From contig NZ_JAAILI010000067.1 in the NCBI RefSeq assembly GCF_012650175.1, positions 1-64,000 of the forward strand: DNA of 64,000 nucleotides. Reading direction: 5' to 3'. The notes beneath the pieces are model-generated. The model had not been told where the DNA came from and searched no databases. It saw only the letters and a list, made by a program, of their open reading frames with translations. Of this stretch, positions 63,941 through 64,000 are shown piece after piece; positions within the stretch are counted from its first letter, which is position 1; the number at the start of each line of letters is the position of its first letter. The translations under genes were made by a program, and so were the position numbers. Source of the stretch: Sphingomonas sp. S2M10 (GTDB taxonomy: Bacteria > Pseudomonadota > Alphaproteobacteria > Sphingomonadales > Sphingomonadaceae).

Positions 63941-64000
63941 TCAGCCCAGAATCAGATAGGCCTTGCGAACGGTGTTTCGGATTTCCCATTCTCCCTGCGC
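63941..64000 (-). CDS. Possible C-terminal end of a gene cut by the window edge
   Basis: The frame is open from the right edge to a TGA at 63941-63943 and encodes a 19-residue end with RNTVRKAYLILG. It runs in the same direction as the PucR gene, 122 bases upstream of it, and could be the preceding gene of the operon. Too short to identify. Confidence 0.35.
   Translation of the reverse strand, partial: AQGEWEIRNTVRKAYLILG

Larger units (their letters stand above)
59763..64000. mobile_element. Probable genomic island or integrated-element end (right limit outside the window)
   Basis: The segment starts at the AT-rich break of the radC remnant and includes an AlpA/excisionase-like HTH gene, a gene-poor stretch and a PucR/aldehyde-dehydrogenase operon with codon use less GC-biased than the core. 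No integrase is visible, so the call rests on context and composition by eye. Confidence 0.5.

Overview
The window is high-GC chromosomal DNA from an alphaproteobacterium, most probably Sphingomonadaceae (Sphingomonas-like). The assignment rests on protein families typical of the class (GapR/DUF2312, alphaproteobacterial SspB, DUF1244, the hisB-hisH-hisA-hisF block, sdhC-sdhD-sdhA order) and on the many short GC-rich palindromic repeats between genes. It was read by eye; no database search was run.

Layout. 1-6.9 kb: end of a TonB-like protein, pterin dehydratase, a zincin, ccmAB, pyruvate kinase, DUF1244, gapR, yebC, a DUF559 nuclease gene between perfect inverted repeats, and ruvC. 7-9.6 kb: sdhCDA on the minus strand. 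9.8-12.5 kb: two tandem soluble chemoreceptors. 12.6-16.1 kb: a divergent ridA/tetR pair with three operator palindromes, a DUF2490 protein, an SDR and prmA. 16.3-22.1 kb: a long minus-strand run xseB-ispA-coaD-cyclophilin-queA-EF-hand-CDF transporter-HAD phosphatase. 22.3-29.7 kb: an aldehyde dehydrogenase, an acyl-CoA ligase, a membrane diguanylate cyclase with a small coupled membrane protein, DUF418, and aguB. 30-36.8 kb: a membrane chemoreceptor lying between aguB and aguA, then M28 and S9 peptidases. 36.8-44.8 kb: rpsD, queG, an ABC-2 exporter pair, a lipoprotein built of 11-residue repeats, and rpiB-glyA-nrdR-trmJ. 45-53.8 kb: DEAD-box helicase, SLC13 permease, quinone reductase, adenosine kinase, amino-acid permease. 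53.9-59.4 kb: HIT protein, hisE and the hisB-yciI-hisH-hisA-hisF operon, then sspB.

At about 59.6-59.8 kb the core backbone breaks. Only the C-terminal part of a radC-like gene remains, and it runs into AT-rich DNA carrying an AlpA/excisionase-like HTH gene. About 570 bases without a convincing gene follow, then a PucR-regulator/semialdehyde-dehydrogenase operon. This looks like the edge of an integrated element or island that continues past the right end.

The most unusual structures are the DUF559 cassette with 35-bp perfect inverted ends between yebC and ruvC, a six-copy family of ~97-bp long-inverted-repeat elements, one palindromic element inserted inside another, the three-operator tetR/ridA switch, and the 11-residue-repeat lipoprotein. 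No rRNA, tRNA or CRISPR array was recognised.
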